A stretch of 64,000 nucleotides of DNA from the NCBI RefSeq assembly GCF_001045465.1, contig NZ_LFND01000004.1, positions 280,750 through 344,749 on the forward strand, in the 5' to 3' direction. This DNA is from Chryseobacterium angstadtii (GTDB lineage Bacteria; Bacteroidota; Bacteroidia; Flavobacteriales; Weeksellaceae). The notes under the pieces were generated by a model. It worked only from the letters and a program-made list of their open reading frames with translations. It searched no databases and had not been told where the DNA came from. Numbering within the stretch: position 1 is the first letter of the stretch; every line of letters starts with the position of its first letter. Of this stretch, positions 36,855-44,636 are shown one piece after another. Position numbers and translations under genes: made by a program.

Positions 36855-36889
36855 CTAACTTCTAATCTCTAACTTCTAACCTCTATTAT
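36855..36889 (+). repeat. CTAACYT heptamer array upstream of trpA
   Basis: Five 7-bp units: CTAACTT, CTAATCT, CTAACTT, CTAACCT, CTATTAT, ending 3 nt before the trpA ATG. It uses the same unit and the same position relative to the next gene as the array before trpC. Confidence 0.7.
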
Positions 36890-36892
36890 AAA

Positions 36893-37627
36893 ATGAAAAA
36901 ACTAAATATATACTTCACAGCAGGAATTCCGCAACTGGAAGATACCGCTGATATTATACAACTGATTCAGAACGCAGGTGCCGATATGATGGAAATCGGA
37001 ATGCCTTATTCAGATCCTGTGGCAGACGGTCCTGTAATTCAGCAGGCCCATGAGCTGGCTTTAAAAAACGGAATGACTATTGAAAAGCTGTTCTCCCAGC
37101 TGAAAACAGTAAAGAATGAAATACAGATTCCCATTATTCTGATGGGTTACATCAATCCTGTTTTGAGCTTCGGATTTGAGAAGTTCTGTATGGAATGCTC
37201 GGAAAGTGGTATTTCAGGGCTTATCATTCCTGATCTGCCTCCTATTGAGTTTGAAAACAATTATCAGCAGATCTTAAAAAAATACAACCTTAATTTTACG
37301 TTTCTGGTCACTCCCGAAACTTCCGATGAAAGAATTTTATATTTAGATTCTTTGAGCTCAGGATTTTTGTATGCGGTAAGTTCCTCATCAACCACCGGAA
37401 ATGACAATGCTGTTCTGAAAAATGAAAACTATCTGTCCAGACTGGCTTCTCTTCCGATTAAGAATCCTGTGATGATTGGTTTTGGAATCAAATCTAAAGA
37501 AGACTTTGACAATGTGACGGAAAAAGCAGACGGCGGCATCATAGGAACAGCCTTCGTTCATACGCTTCTTCATCATAAAGACTGGAAGAATGCTGCCATA
37601 GATTTTATCCATTCTGTAAAAGGTTAA
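36893..37627 (+). CDS. trpA: Tryptophan synthase alpha chain
   Basis: Releases indole from indole-3-glycerol phosphate and passes it to TrpB. A 244-residue TIM barrel with catalytic Glu in MEIGMPYSDP and Asp in YSDPVADGPVIQQA. GLIIPDLPP and VMIGFGIKSKEDF (phosphate site) are in place. Last gene of the operon. The next gene, lipB, has its own promoter within the following spacer. Confidence 0.95.
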   Translation: MKKLNIYFTAGIPQLEDTADIIQLIQNAGADMMEIGMPYSDPVADGPVIQQAHELALKNGMTIEKLFSQLKTVKNEIQIPIILMGYINPVLSFGFEKFCMECSESGISGLIIPDLPPIEFENNYQQILKKYNLNFTFLVTPETSDERILYLDSLSSGFLYAVSSSSTTGNDNAVLKNENYLSRLASLPIKNPVMIGFGIKSKEDFDNVTEKADGGIIGTAFVHTLLHHKDWKNAAIDFIHSVKG

Positions 37628-37634
37628 AATTCAC

Positions 37635-37642
37635 TAAATTTG
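37635..37642 (+). promoter_or_regulatory. Promoter -7 box of lipB, followed by a leader hairpin
   Basis: TAAATTTG lies 8 nt after the trpA stop. The predicted 5' leader contains a 7-bp stem AACGGGA (37653-37659) / TCCCGTT (37679-37685) with no T-run. The ATG is at 37706. Confidence 0.55.
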
Positions 37643-37705
37643 TATGTCCGAAAACGGGAGGAAATTGCAACTCCACATTCCCGTTAAGAAAACAGACATC
37701 AGCAT

Positions 37706-38452
37706 ATGAATACAAATCAGAATAAGTCAGTAGAATTTGAAGATCTGGGAATAAAAGAATATCAGCCTGCCTGGGATTATCAGGAAAGTCTGATGAAAAA
37801 TATCATTGATACTAAAATAAAAAACCGTGATTTACCCGCGGAACAGCATATAACTACACCCAACCATTTTTTATTGGTAGAGCATCCTCACGTTTATACC
37901 TTAGGAAAAAGCGGTCACGAAGAGAATATGCTTGCCGGGATCGACAAACTGAAAGAGATTGATGCCACTTTTGTAAAAGTAAACCGTGGCGGAGACATTA
38001 CTTATCACGGATACGGGCAGATAGTAGGTTATCCGGTACTGGATCTTGAGAACTTTTTCACCGATATTCATTTGTATATGAGAAATCTGGAAGAAGTAAT
38101 CATCAGGACTATTGGTGAATACGGCCTTAAAGGGGAACGTTCCAAAGGAGAAACCGGAGTCTGGCTGGATGTAGGAAAACCTTATGCACGAAAAATCTGT
38201 GCGATGGGCGTAAAAGCTTCACGATGGGTAACACTCCATGGATTTGCTTTGAATGTAAACACCGACATGCGTTATTTTGAATACATTATCCCATGCGGAA
38301 TCAAAGACAAACAGGTAACCTCATTAAAAAGAGAACTGGAAAGACAACTGACTTCTGAACAAATGGAAGAACTGAAAGCCAAAATCAGAAAACATTTCAT
38401 TGATGTTTTTGAAGCTGAACTTATTTATAAGTCATCAACTAAGCCTGTTTAA
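37706..38452 (+). CDS. lipB: Lipoyl(octanoyl) transferase
   Basis: Transfers octanoate from acyl-carrier protein to lipoyl domains of 2-oxoacid dehydrogenases. It has 248 residues. The LipB signature VNRGGDITYHGYGQIVGYP is present, with catalytic Lys in KICAMGVKASRWVTLHG and catalytic Cys in YIIPCGIKDKQVTSL. It stands between trpA and a strong terminator. No lipA nearby. Confidence 0.95.
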   Translation: MNTNQNKSVEFEDLGIKEYQPAWDYQESLMKNIIDTKIKNRDLPAEQHITTPNHFLLVEHPHVYTLGKSGHEENMLAGIDKLKEIDATFVKVNRGGDITYHGYGQIVGYPVLDLENFFTDIHLYMRNLEEVIIRTIGEYGLKGERSKGETGVWLDVGKPYARKICAMGVKASRWVTLHGFALNVNTDMRYFEYIIPCGIKDKQVTSLKRELERQLTSEQMEELKAKIRKHFIDVFEAELIYKSSTKPV

Positions 38453-38512
38453 ATATTCTATTTTTTAGAGTTGAAAACAGCTCATTATTAAAAAATACAC
38501 CTTCAATAAACG

Positions 38513-38545
38513 AATCCTGACAGATTATCTGTCAGGATTTTTCTT
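38513..38545 (+). terminator. lipB terminator
   Basis: A perfect 12-bp stem AATCCTGACAGA / TCTGTCAGGATT with a TTA loop, followed by TTTTTCTTT. Confidence 0.85.
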
Positions 38546-38659
38546 TGGTTCATATTTCAGTTTCATTAGTAAATTAACATTAAAAGCATGAAAACAATGC
38601 GTAAAACACAGCTTTAATCCTTACAATTGTTAAAATAAATATTTTTTAATAGAAAATAA

Positions 38660-38690
38660 TTGGCAGTAATTTTATTTTTTTTTACATTTA
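38660..38690 (+). promoter_or_regulatory. Candidate promoter of the protein-glutaminase gene
   Basis: TTG at 38660-38662 and TACATTTA at 38683-38690, one base off the TAnnTTTG consensus, with a 20-nt spacer. Confidence 0.4.
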
Positions 38691-38793
38691 ATCTCACATT
38701 AAAGTGAACTATTATTACACCAATCACACACTTAAAAACAACACACACTTAACAATAATACATTTTATTACTAACCATCAAATTATGAGAATT

Positions 38794-39750
38794 ATGAAAA
38801 ATTTTTTGCTATCAATGATGGCGTTTGTGGCAGCAATGTCATTCAATGCCTGTACAGAATCTGCCGCAGAACAACAGCAACTGAGTCAGAACGAAACCAG
38901 CAGCAAAGCTTTTACAGAACTGGGAAAAACAGTTCCGGTAGGGATAGAAGATGAAAATGGTACTCTGAAAGTCTCTTTCATGGTTACCGCTCAATTCTAC
39001 ACCATCACCCCTACCAAAGACAATGAAAAGTACATCAGCCTGATCCGCGAAGCTGTACAAAACGAAACCCCTATCCAGGTATTCATTAAGCCGAATACCC
39101 ATGAAATTGCAAAAGTAGAAAAAGGCAGCGAGGAAGATGTACGCTATTTCAAATCTGTTTTCACTAAAGAAAATAAAGAGGTAGCCAGCAAATTAACCAC
39201 TGTTCTTCCTAATGTAGCTACACTGAACAGTATGTTTAATCTGATCAAAAACCAGGCTTGTGGTACTACGACAGCATCTTCTCCGTGTATTACGTTCAGA
39301 TATCCGGTAGACGGATGCTATGCAAGAGCTCACAAAATGAGACAAATTCTGATCAACAACGGATATGACTGTGAGAAACAGTTTGTATACGGAAACCTTA
39401 AAGCATCTACAGGTACGTGCTGCGTAGCATGGAGCTACCATGTTGCTATTTTGGTAAGTTATAAAAATGCTTCCGGAGTTACTGAAAAAAGAATCATAGA
39501 TCCTTCCCTGTTCCCAAGCGGACCTGTTACCGATACAGCGTGGAGAAATGCCTGCATCAATACAACCTGTGGATCTGCTTCGGTAAGTTCATACGCCAAT
39601 ACAGCCGGAAATGTATACTACAGAAGCCCAAGTGCATCTTATCTGTATGATAATAATCTGGTAAATACCAATTGTGTTCTTACCAAATTCTCATCTCTTT
39701 CAGGATGTTCTCCTTCACCGGCTCCAAGTGTGGCAAGCTGCGGATTCTAA
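38794..39750 (+). CDS. prgA: Protein-glutaminase prepro-enzyme
   Basis: Deamidates glutamine side chains in intact proteins (EC 3.5.1.44). The C-terminal 185 residues closely match my memory of the C. proteolyticum enzyme, including PVDGCYARAHKMRQIL, YGNLKASTGTCCVAWSYH and IIDPSLF. Catalytic residues are Cys175, His216 and Asp236. Residues 1-20 form the export signal and end in a lipobox-like SFNAC; a pro-region of about 110 residues follows, and maturation is expected near KLTTVLPN (residue 133). Many Cys suggest disulfides. ATG at 38794 gives 318 residues (known enzyme 320); ATGs at 38785 and 38704 are in frame. A small lipoprotein gene follows. Confidence 0.92.
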   Translation: MKNFLLSMMAFVAAMSFNACTESAAEQQQLSQNETSSKAFTELGKTVPVGIEDENGTLKVSFMVTAQFYTITPTKDNEKYISLIREAVQNETPIQVFIKPNTHEIAKVEKGSEEDVRYFKSVFTKENKEVASKLTTVLPNVATLNSMFNLIKNQACGTTTASSPCITFRYPVDGCYARAHKMRQILINNGYDCEKQFVYGNLKASTGTCCVAWSYHVAILVSYKNASGVTEKRIIDPSLFPSGPVTDTAWRNACINTTCGSASVSSYANTAGNVYYRSPSASYLYDNNLVNTNCVLTKFSSLSGCSPSPAPSVASCGF

Positions 39751-39815
39751 ATAACTGAAACATTTCCTGTAATTCTCACCACGAACTACAGGAATTGTTT
39801 CCTAAATATTTTTCT

Positions 39816-40127
39816 ATGAAAATCTGGACTTTTCTATTATTAGTACTATTTATGACTACATCCTGTTCCGGAAACTCAGGACCACAAAACCTGACCTGGT
39901 ATAATAATTCCGTCATTACGGACGTTTACGACGATCCTGAAAAACCAGCAGAATTTACCCGTATATCCATTGGGATAAGTCCGCAGATTTTTTATCTGTC
40001 TAAAAAAGGAAAGGACTATAAAGCACTTCTGGAAAAAGCAACCATGAGCCATAAAAAAGCAAAAGCTTATCATATTGGTATTGAAAATAATACGAATATC
40101 ATCAAACAAATCAATGAAATTCCCTGA
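39816..40127 (+). CDS. Small lipoprotein downstream of protein-glutaminase
   Basis: A 103-residue predicted lipoprotein: signal peptide with lipobox MTTSC, then SGNSGPQNLTWYNNSVITDV and a basic, helical C-terminal part (KKGKDYKALLEKATMSHKKA). I chose the ATG at 39816, which opens the signal peptide; 39795 is also in frame. Family unknown. It lies 65 nt after the glutaminase on the same strand, with a hairpin (TTCCTGTA / TACAGGAA, 39764-39794) in between. It could be a cell-bound partner of the secreted deamidase, but this is only inference. Confidence 0.65.
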   Translation: MKIWTFLLLVLFMTTSCSGNSGPQNLTWYNNSVITDVYDDPEKPAEFTRISIGISPQIFYLSKKGKDYKALLEKATMSHKKAKAYHIGIENNTNIIKQINEIP

Positions 40128-40197
40128 TACAATTGTTCTTTTGTCTGCATACTACATGCACATCAAAACGATAAAAAGCAGTGATTTCATATAAAAC

Positions 40198-40225
40198 TTC
40201 CCCATTATTCAGATATAATGGGGAA
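40198..40225. terminator. Bidirectional terminator between the lipoprotein and SDR genes
   Basis: The 11-bp stem TTCCCCATTAT / ATAATGGGGAA with a 6-nt loop lies between convergent genes. Confidence 0.65.
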
Positions 40226-40232
40226 ATTTTAT

Positions 40233-40985
40233 TTATCTGATCACAGAAATTCCTGCATCTACTTTCAGCTCTGCTCCGTGAATATAGGAAGCCTCTTCTG
40301 AAGCCAGAAACAGTACTGCGCTGGCAATCTCCTCCGGTTCACCCTGTCTTTTAAAAGGAATGGTAGGAATGATATGCTGAACTGCACTTTCAATCTGCTT
40401 TGCATTCAGGCCTGTATTTTTAAAAATATTGGTTTTAATATGTCCGGGACTGATGCCGTTTACCCGTATTCCGCGTTCTGTAAGTTCTACAGCAAAAGTC
40501 TTTATAAATGACTGGACCGCAGATTTTGCAGCGGAATAAACTGAGAAATCGGGCATGGCTATTTCTGTGGCTACGGAAGTATTAAAAACAACTGAACTTC
40601 CCTTTTTCATTAACGGAAGCATCTGCTGAACCGTAAAAAACGGACCTTTTACAAGCATATTGAAAAGCTCGTTGAAATAATTCTCATCCACATTTTCAAC
40701 CGGAGAAAATTTTCCATACCCTGCATTGGGAAATACGAAGTCAATAACTTCCGTATATTTTTCTACTTCCTGCTTTAGTTTCAAAAGGTCTGTCATATTT
40801 CCCGCATCAGAAACAAAACCGAAAGCATTTTCACCCAGTTCTTTTAAAGCGTTCTGTACTGTTTCTTCACTTCGGCCGGTAATGATAATATTCCCGCCTT
40901 CTTTTATAAATTGTTTCGCAGTGGCCAATCCCATGCCATTGGTGCCGCCCGTAATCAGACCTGTTTTGTTTTTAAATCTCTGCAT
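40233..40985 (-). CDS. SDR-family oxidoreductase
   Basis: A 250-residue classical short-chain dehydrogenase. Cofactor motif TGGTNGMGLA near residues 12-21, Ser in NTSVATE, catalytic Tyr and Lys in YSAAKSA, and the C-terminal SGHIKTNIF / KVDAG ending are typical. GRSEETVQNALK at the adenosine-binding strand suggests NADP. Substrate unknown. It is alone on the minus strand, convergent with the glutaminase pair and divergent from the nitroreductase operon. Confidence 0.88.
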   Translation of the reverse strand: MQRFKNKTGLITGGTNGMGLATAKQFIKEGGNIIITGRSEETVQNALKELGENAFGFVSDAGNMTDLLKLKQEVEKYTEVIDFVFPNAGYGKFSPVENVDENYFNELFNMLVKGPFFTVQQMLPLMKKGSSVVFNTSVATEIAMPDFSVYSAAKSAVQSFIKTFAVELTERGIRVNGISPGHIKTNIFKNTGLNAKQIESAVQHIIPTIPFKRQGEPEEIASAVLFLASEEASYIHGAELKVDAGISVIR

Positions 40986-41074
40986 TGTTTTTCTGTTTTA
41001 AAGTTCTGCTGCAAAGTTTCAAATAAATGATTTCTTAAAAAATCCGATTCCTGCGGTAAATGTGGCTCGCAATG

Positions 41075-41128
41075 GCGAAAAGGTGAAAAGGCAAAGAAAG
41101 CGAAGATGGCTAAGATGGTGAAGGAGCG
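41075..41128 (+). repeat. Nonamer array
   Basis: Six 9-bp units in register: GCGAAAAGG, TGAAAAGGC, AAAGAAAGC, GAAGATGGC, TAAGATGGT, GAAGGAGCG. Related units occur at 59776-59820 and, inverted, at 59985-60038. Confidence 0.65.
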
Positions 41129-41180
41129 AATTTTTGAATTAGTTTATTTTTCTAAAATCGTTATAAATTAAATCTATTAA

Positions 41181-41204
41181 AATTAAATTGTACACAATGT
41201 AAAT
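41181..41204. promoter_or_regulatory. Candidate OhrR/MarR operator
   Basis: An inverted repeat with 11-nt arms around an AC centre: AATTAAATTGT / ACAATGTAAAT, matching at 9 of 11 positions. It covers the -33 TTG and lies just before the -7 box, so a bound MarR-family dimer would block RNA polymerase. Its ATTGT/ACAAT core resembles known OhrR operators. Confidence 0.6.
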
Positions 41205-41217
41205 TAATCTACCTTTG
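41188..41217 (+). promoter_or_regulatory. Promoter of the nitroreductase-ohrR-ohr operon
   Basis: TTG at 41188-41190, a 19-nt spacer and a perfect TACCTTTG at 41210-41217. Confidence 0.7.
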
Positions 41218-41285
41218 TTAAAGAAATTCATCAGGTGATTTTTTAAAGGATGATTTCATAGAACAAATAATTAAAAATAATAGAA

Positions 41286-41918
41286 ATGTCATTAATAGAA
41301 GACTTACAATGGAGACATGCCGTAAAAGCATATGATCCTTCAAAAAAAATATCAGAAAAAGATCTTAATACTATTCTGGAAGCTGCGAGATTGGCTCCAA
41401 CCTCATCCGGACTTCAGCCTTTCCGTATTATAGTGGTGGAAAATCAGGAATTAAAAGAAAAAATGACTGCCGGAGCTTTAAACCCTGAAGTGATGAGAGA
41501 TTCTTCTCACGTTCTTGTATTTGCAGCCTGGGACAGCTATTCCAATGAAAAAATTGACCAGGTATATGATTATCACACCGATGTAAGGGATTTGCCGAGA
41601 GGACGTTTTGGAAGCTATACAGATAAAATCAAAGAGATGTATAATGCACAGACTCCTGAGGAACATTTCGCCCATACGGCCCGCCAAACTTATATTGCTT
41701 TGGGATTTGCCCTTGCACAGGCTGCAGAGTTAAAAATAGACAGCACTCCTGCGGAAGGTTTCAGCAATAAAGTAGTAGACGAAATTTTAGGATTGGAAAA
41801 ATTAGGATTAAAAAGTGTCAGCCTTCTGTATCTTGGGTACAGGGATGAGGAAAAAGACTGGCTGTCGACAATGAAAAAAGTGAGAGTTCCTATGGAGGAA
41901 TTCATCATCAAAAAATAA
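41286..41918 (+). CDS. NAD(P)H-dependent FMN nitroreductase (NfsB-like)
   Basis: A 210-residue flavin nitroreductase/oxygen-insensitive reductase. It starts with the family's LQWRHAVKAYDPSKKIS (WRxAVKxYDP), then LEAARLAPTSSGLQPFRIIVV, which binds FMN, and ends with SLLYLGYRDEEKDW. It is the first gene of an operon with a MarR-type peroxide sensor and Ohr, so a role in detoxifying oxidants or quinones under organic peroxide stress is plausible. Confidence 0.9.
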   Translation: MSLIEDLQWRHAVKAYDPSKKISEKDLNTILEAARLAPTSSGLQPFRIIVVENQELKEKMTAGALNPEVMRDSSHVLVFAAWDSYSNEKIDQVYDYHTDVRDLPRGRFGSYTDKIKEMYNAQTPEEHFAHTARQTYIALGFALAQAAELKIDSTPAEGFSNKVVDEILGLEKLGLKSVSLLYLGYRDEEKDWLSTMKKVRVPMEEFIIKK

Positions 41919-41950
41919 TCAATTCATACTTCTCTTTCATACTCAGCATT

Positions 41951-42385
41951 ATGGAAAATTCAAAACAGTTACAATTAGAAAACCAGATCTGCTTTCCGCT
42001 TTATGTGATTGCAAAGGAGATCACAGGTCTTTACCGGCCATTTTTAGATGAGATTGATATTACGTATCCTCAGTATCTTGTGATGATGGTATTGTGGGAA
42101 AATGATGGTCTTGCCGTCAGTCATATTGGTGAAAAGCTGTTTCTGGATAGCGGTACATTAACTCCTCTTCTGAAAAGACTGGAAAGCAAAGGAATCATCA
42201 ACCGAAAAAGAAAAAAAGAGGATGAAAGAGTGGTTGAAGTATTTTTAACAGAAGCAGGAAAACAACTGCAACAGAAAGCCTGTGAAATTCCGGGGAAAAT
42301 ACAGAATAAGATCGGTGTAGAAACCGAAGATCTTCTTCAACTTAAAGAAACTATCCAAAAAATATTAAGCAAAATAGAAAAATAA
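41951..42385 (+). CDS. ohrR: MarR-family organic-hydroperoxide regulator (OhrR type)
   Basis: A 144-residue winged-helix repressor. The reactive Cys of OhrR proteins is at residue 14 (LENQICFPLYVIAKEI), the winged helix spans about residues 45-100 (QYLVMMVLWENDGLAV; LTPLLKRLESKGIINRKR), and there is a second Cys in KACEIP. In the OhrR family, peroxide oxidises the N-terminal Cys and releases the operator. The stop codon is directly followed by the ohr ATG (TAAATG), and the candidate operator at 41181 would give autoregulation of the whole operon. Confidence 0.88.
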   Translation: MENSKQLQLENQICFPLYVIAKEITGLYRPFLDEIDITYPQYLVMMVLWENDGLAVSHIGEKLFLDSGTLTPLLKRLESKGIINRKRKKEDERVVEVFLTEAGKQLQQKACEIPGKIQNKIGVETEDLLQLKETIQKILSKIEK

Positions 42386-42808
42386 ATGAAAACATTATAC
42401 ACAACAAAAGTAACAGCACAAGGCGGAAGAAACGGCCATGTACAAAGTGAAAACGGAGTTCTGAATCTTGAAGTAAGAATGCCTAAAGCTTTAGGTGGCG
42501 GCAATGATGATTTTGCCAACCCTGAAATGCTTTTTGCGGCAGGATATTCAGCATGTTTTGACAGTGCACTTAACAGAGTGATCAGTTTATCTAAAACCCA
42601 AACTGGAGAAACAACCGTTACGGCTCAGATAAGCATCGGACAGATTGAAAACGGAGGTTTCGGTTTGGCTGCAGAGCTGGATGTAAATATTCCCGGAGTT
42701 TCGATTGAGGAAGCACAGGCTTTGACGGAAAAGGCACATCAGATTTGTCCTTACTCTAATGCGACGAGAAATAATATGGAGGTGAAATTTTCTGTTACGA
42801 ATAACTAG
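42386..42808 (+). CDS. ohr: Organic hydroperoxide resistance protein (Ohr, OsmC superfamily)
   Basis: A thiol peroxidase that reduces organic and fatty-acid hydroperoxides, using lipoylated proteins as reductant in characterised members. It has 140 residues. Both catalytic cysteines are present: Cys57 (LFAAGYSACFDSALN) and Cys121 (HQICPYSNATRNN), with the conserved Arg15 and Glu48 of the active site. It begins immediately at the ohrR stop codon. A terminator follows. Confidence 0.93.
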   Translation: MKTLYTTKVTAQGGRNGHVQSENGVLNLEVRMPKALGGGNDDFANPEMLFAAGYSACFDSALNRVISLSKTQTGETTVTAQISIGQIENGGFGLAAELDVNIPGVSIEEAQALTEKAHQICPYSNATRNNMEVKFSVTNN

Positions 42809-42832
42809 ATTTAATTGATTTAATGATAAAGC

Positions 42833-42866
42833 AAATCTGTTTCTTTTTGAAGCAGATTTTTTTTTG
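42833..42866 (+). terminator. ohr operon terminator
   Basis: The stem AAATCTGTTTC / GAAGCAGATTT (11 bp, one G-U pair) with a TTTTT loop is followed by eight Ts. A near-identical hairpin lies at 44590. Confidence 0.75.
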
Positions 42867-42998
42867 TTAAATAGGTTCTATCCTTATATACCCGATATTT
42901 TAAAGATTGTTTTCAAGTTAAAATTATTAATTTTATGGAAGTATAATTTGGACTGATACAACCATTTGAGATGTTGTCTATTCCATCATAAAATTACA

Positions 42999-43736
42999 AT
43001 GATTAAATACTTATTTTTTATTCTGAGCTTTATTTTTGAAATGGGAAACTCACAAATTCTTAAACCTTTTGATAATGAAAAATGCCAATACTTTTCATAT
43101 AAAATTAAAGGAAATGAAGCCGTAAAATTTGAATTTCTCAGTGAAGAAGACTACAATAATCTAAAATCAAAAAAAATAAAATTAAATCCAATCTTCAACT
43201 TAGAAAACCAAAATTTATTATCTGAATTTAAAACGAAGTTTCCAAAAGTTTTTCAAGATTCTTGTGCAACATTCTCTTTTTATGAAAACAACAAATTAAG
43301 AAAATCAAAATCCTGTAACATAAAATTTCTTCTTGTTGACAAAAAATCTGATTACTATATTTTTAAAATGGCTGGATTTGAAATATCAGGATTTTTATTA
43401 TTTAATGAAAAAACTAAAATTTCGCAAGTCACGGATGGTTTCCCTCAAATTTTAGAAAATGGAAAATATATTGCCAGTTTTGATAACGGATTAAATTCAA
43501 CTACAATAAACTTTTATAAAAAAAGCGAGAAAAATTTTAATGAATATGAATTGAATATAACACCAAGATTTAGGATTGATGAATATAATCTTTACAAAAA
43601 TCCCTATGGAAATTTTGATGTATTTATTGCCGTATCTTCAAAAAGTCTTAAGTTGATTGAAGAGGGAAAGAATGGAAAAAAATATGAGTTGGATGAAAAT
43701 AATGGTTGCAATTTAAAACTAAAAATAAGCTACTAA
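42999..43736 (+). CDS. Hypothetical exported protein (AT-rich cassette)
   Basis: A 245-residue protein with a signal peptide (MIKYLFFILSFIFEMGNSQ) and no recognised domain; rich in Lys, Asn, Ser and Phe. I chose the ATG at 42999 because it opens the signal peptide; the frame extends to 42966. Base composition is visibly more AT-rich than in flanking genes, with many AAA and TTT codons. It ends 11 nt before the next gene, so the two form an operon. It is bracketed by terminator hairpins at 42833 and 44590, consistent with an acquired cassette. Confidence 0.65.
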   Translation: MIKYLFFILSFIFEMGNSQILKPFDNEKCQYFSYKIKGNEAVKFEFLSEEDYNNLKSKKIKLNPIFNLENQNLLSEFKTKFPKVFQDSCATFSFYENNKLRKSKSCNIKFLLVDKKSDYYIFKMAGFEISGFLLFNEKTKISQVTDGFPQILENGKYIASFDNGLNSTTINFYKKSEKNFNEYELNITPRFRIDEYNLYKNPYGNFDVFIAVSSKSLKLIEEGKNGKKYELDENNGCNLKLKISY

Positions 43737-43747
43737 AAGATATTTTA

Positions 43748-44476
43748 ATGAAAAAAATCATTTTAATTCTAATTGTATTCTCCATACTCATTTCTTGTAA
43801 TAAAGGGAAAAAATATGGCTTTGATTCCCCGGAGGAAAGTATAAAATCAGTATTGGACAATTTTCCGATGATTGATAAAAAATTAGAAAAAGTAACAAAG
43901 GTTGATCTGGATTCCTTGTCTGTAACGCTTTATAAAAATCCAGAAAAAAAAGATTACGACGAGGTTTTAGTTTTTGAAAAGAACAAAAGATTTTACTCCA
44001 TTCCATTCTTTTCAAATATGTATTTTGATTATTGGGATTTCATCAACGAAAAGCAACCTCTCCTTTATCCGAAAACCAATACAACTTTTGAAAAGCAGAT
44101 GAATATTTTAGTTAGAGAGTTAAATTTAAAACCTGCAGACTTTACAATTCTAACAAAAGTAATGATGAGTAACATTTTAAATACTGAAACCAATCTGTAT
44201 TTAAAACCAAAAATTTTCGAAAATTATGTTTATTCTACCTATAGAGTAGATAAATACAAGTTGGAAGAATCCGATTCCTGTATCAATAGAACTCAATCAG
44301 TTTTCAATCATATTCTTAAAGATTCTGAAAAAACAATGCAATACAATCAATACTTTTTAGATTCTGAAAATGGAAGGGTATATGAACTTATCAATGAATC
44401 CAGAAAAAGAGGTGAACTAAAATTTAAAATCAAAACATATAGAATCGATTGTTTTTCACATAGATTAAATATTTAA
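43748..44476 (+). CDS. Hypothetical lipoprotein (AT-rich cassette)
   Basis: A 242-residue predicted lipoprotein: MKKIILILIVFSILISCNKG holds the lipobox LISC. Downstream it is acidic and aromatic-rich (YGFDSPEESIKSVLDNFP, FFSNMYFDYWDFINEKQP), with no recognised fold. The frame is open from 43706, but the signal peptide starts at 43748. It shares AT-rich codon use with the preceding gene. Function unknown; the pair could be an envelope-located two-component module. Confidence 0.65.
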   Translation: MKKIILILIVFSILISCNKGKKYGFDSPEESIKSVLDNFPMIDKKLEKVTKVDLDSLSVTLYKNPEKKDYDEVLVFEKNKRFYSIPFFSNMYFDYWDFINEKQPLLYPKTNTTFEKQMNILVRELNLKPADFTILTKVMMSNILNTETNLYLKPKIFENYVYSTYRVDKYKLEESDSCINRTQSVFNHILKDSEKTMQYNQYFLDSENGRVYELINESRKRGELKFKIKTYRIDCFSHRLNI

Positions 44477-44589
44477 CATCGCTACCTTGACGATGCACTT
44501 ATCAAAATCATCAATTTATTTAGAGCCCTTTGACGGAAAGGACATGAGAGGTGAAACTTTCTCTAGAATTAATATCTTTAATTAAAATA

Positions 44590-44618
44590 AAATCTGTTTC
44601 TTTTGGGAGCAGATTTTT
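44590..44618 (+). terminator. Hairpin near-identical to the ohr terminator
   Basis: AAATCTGTTTC, TTTT loop, then GGGAGCAGATTT and a T-run; it lies about 115 nt after the lipoprotein gene and 20 nt before the NERD gene. Confidence 0.65.
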
Positions 44619-44636
44619 AAATAGTATACAAACAGC

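Larger units (their letters stand above)
38453..38793. other. Spacer between lipB and the protein-glutaminase gene
   Basis: This 341-bp AT-rich spacer holds the lipB terminator and a likely promoter (TTG at 38660-38662, 20 nt, TACATTTA at 38683-38690). That would leave an unstructured 5' leader of about 95 nt before the glutaminase start. No gene seen. Confidence 0.6.
40986..41285. other. Divergent spacer with nonamer array and operator
   Basis: This 300-bp spacer contains the 9-bp array at 41075-41128, the operator-like inverted repeat at 41181-41204 and the nitroreductase promoter. No gene seen. Confidence 0.7.

Noticed and set aside
37653..37685. Riboswitch in the lipB leader
   Set aside because: Only one 7-bp stem with a 19-nt loop is visible; no known riboswitch core or terminator/antiterminator pair was found.
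44477..44589. Gene remnant between the lipoprotein and NERD genes
   Set aside because: A short stretch has some coding flavour but no start, stop or recognisable peptide that I could support.
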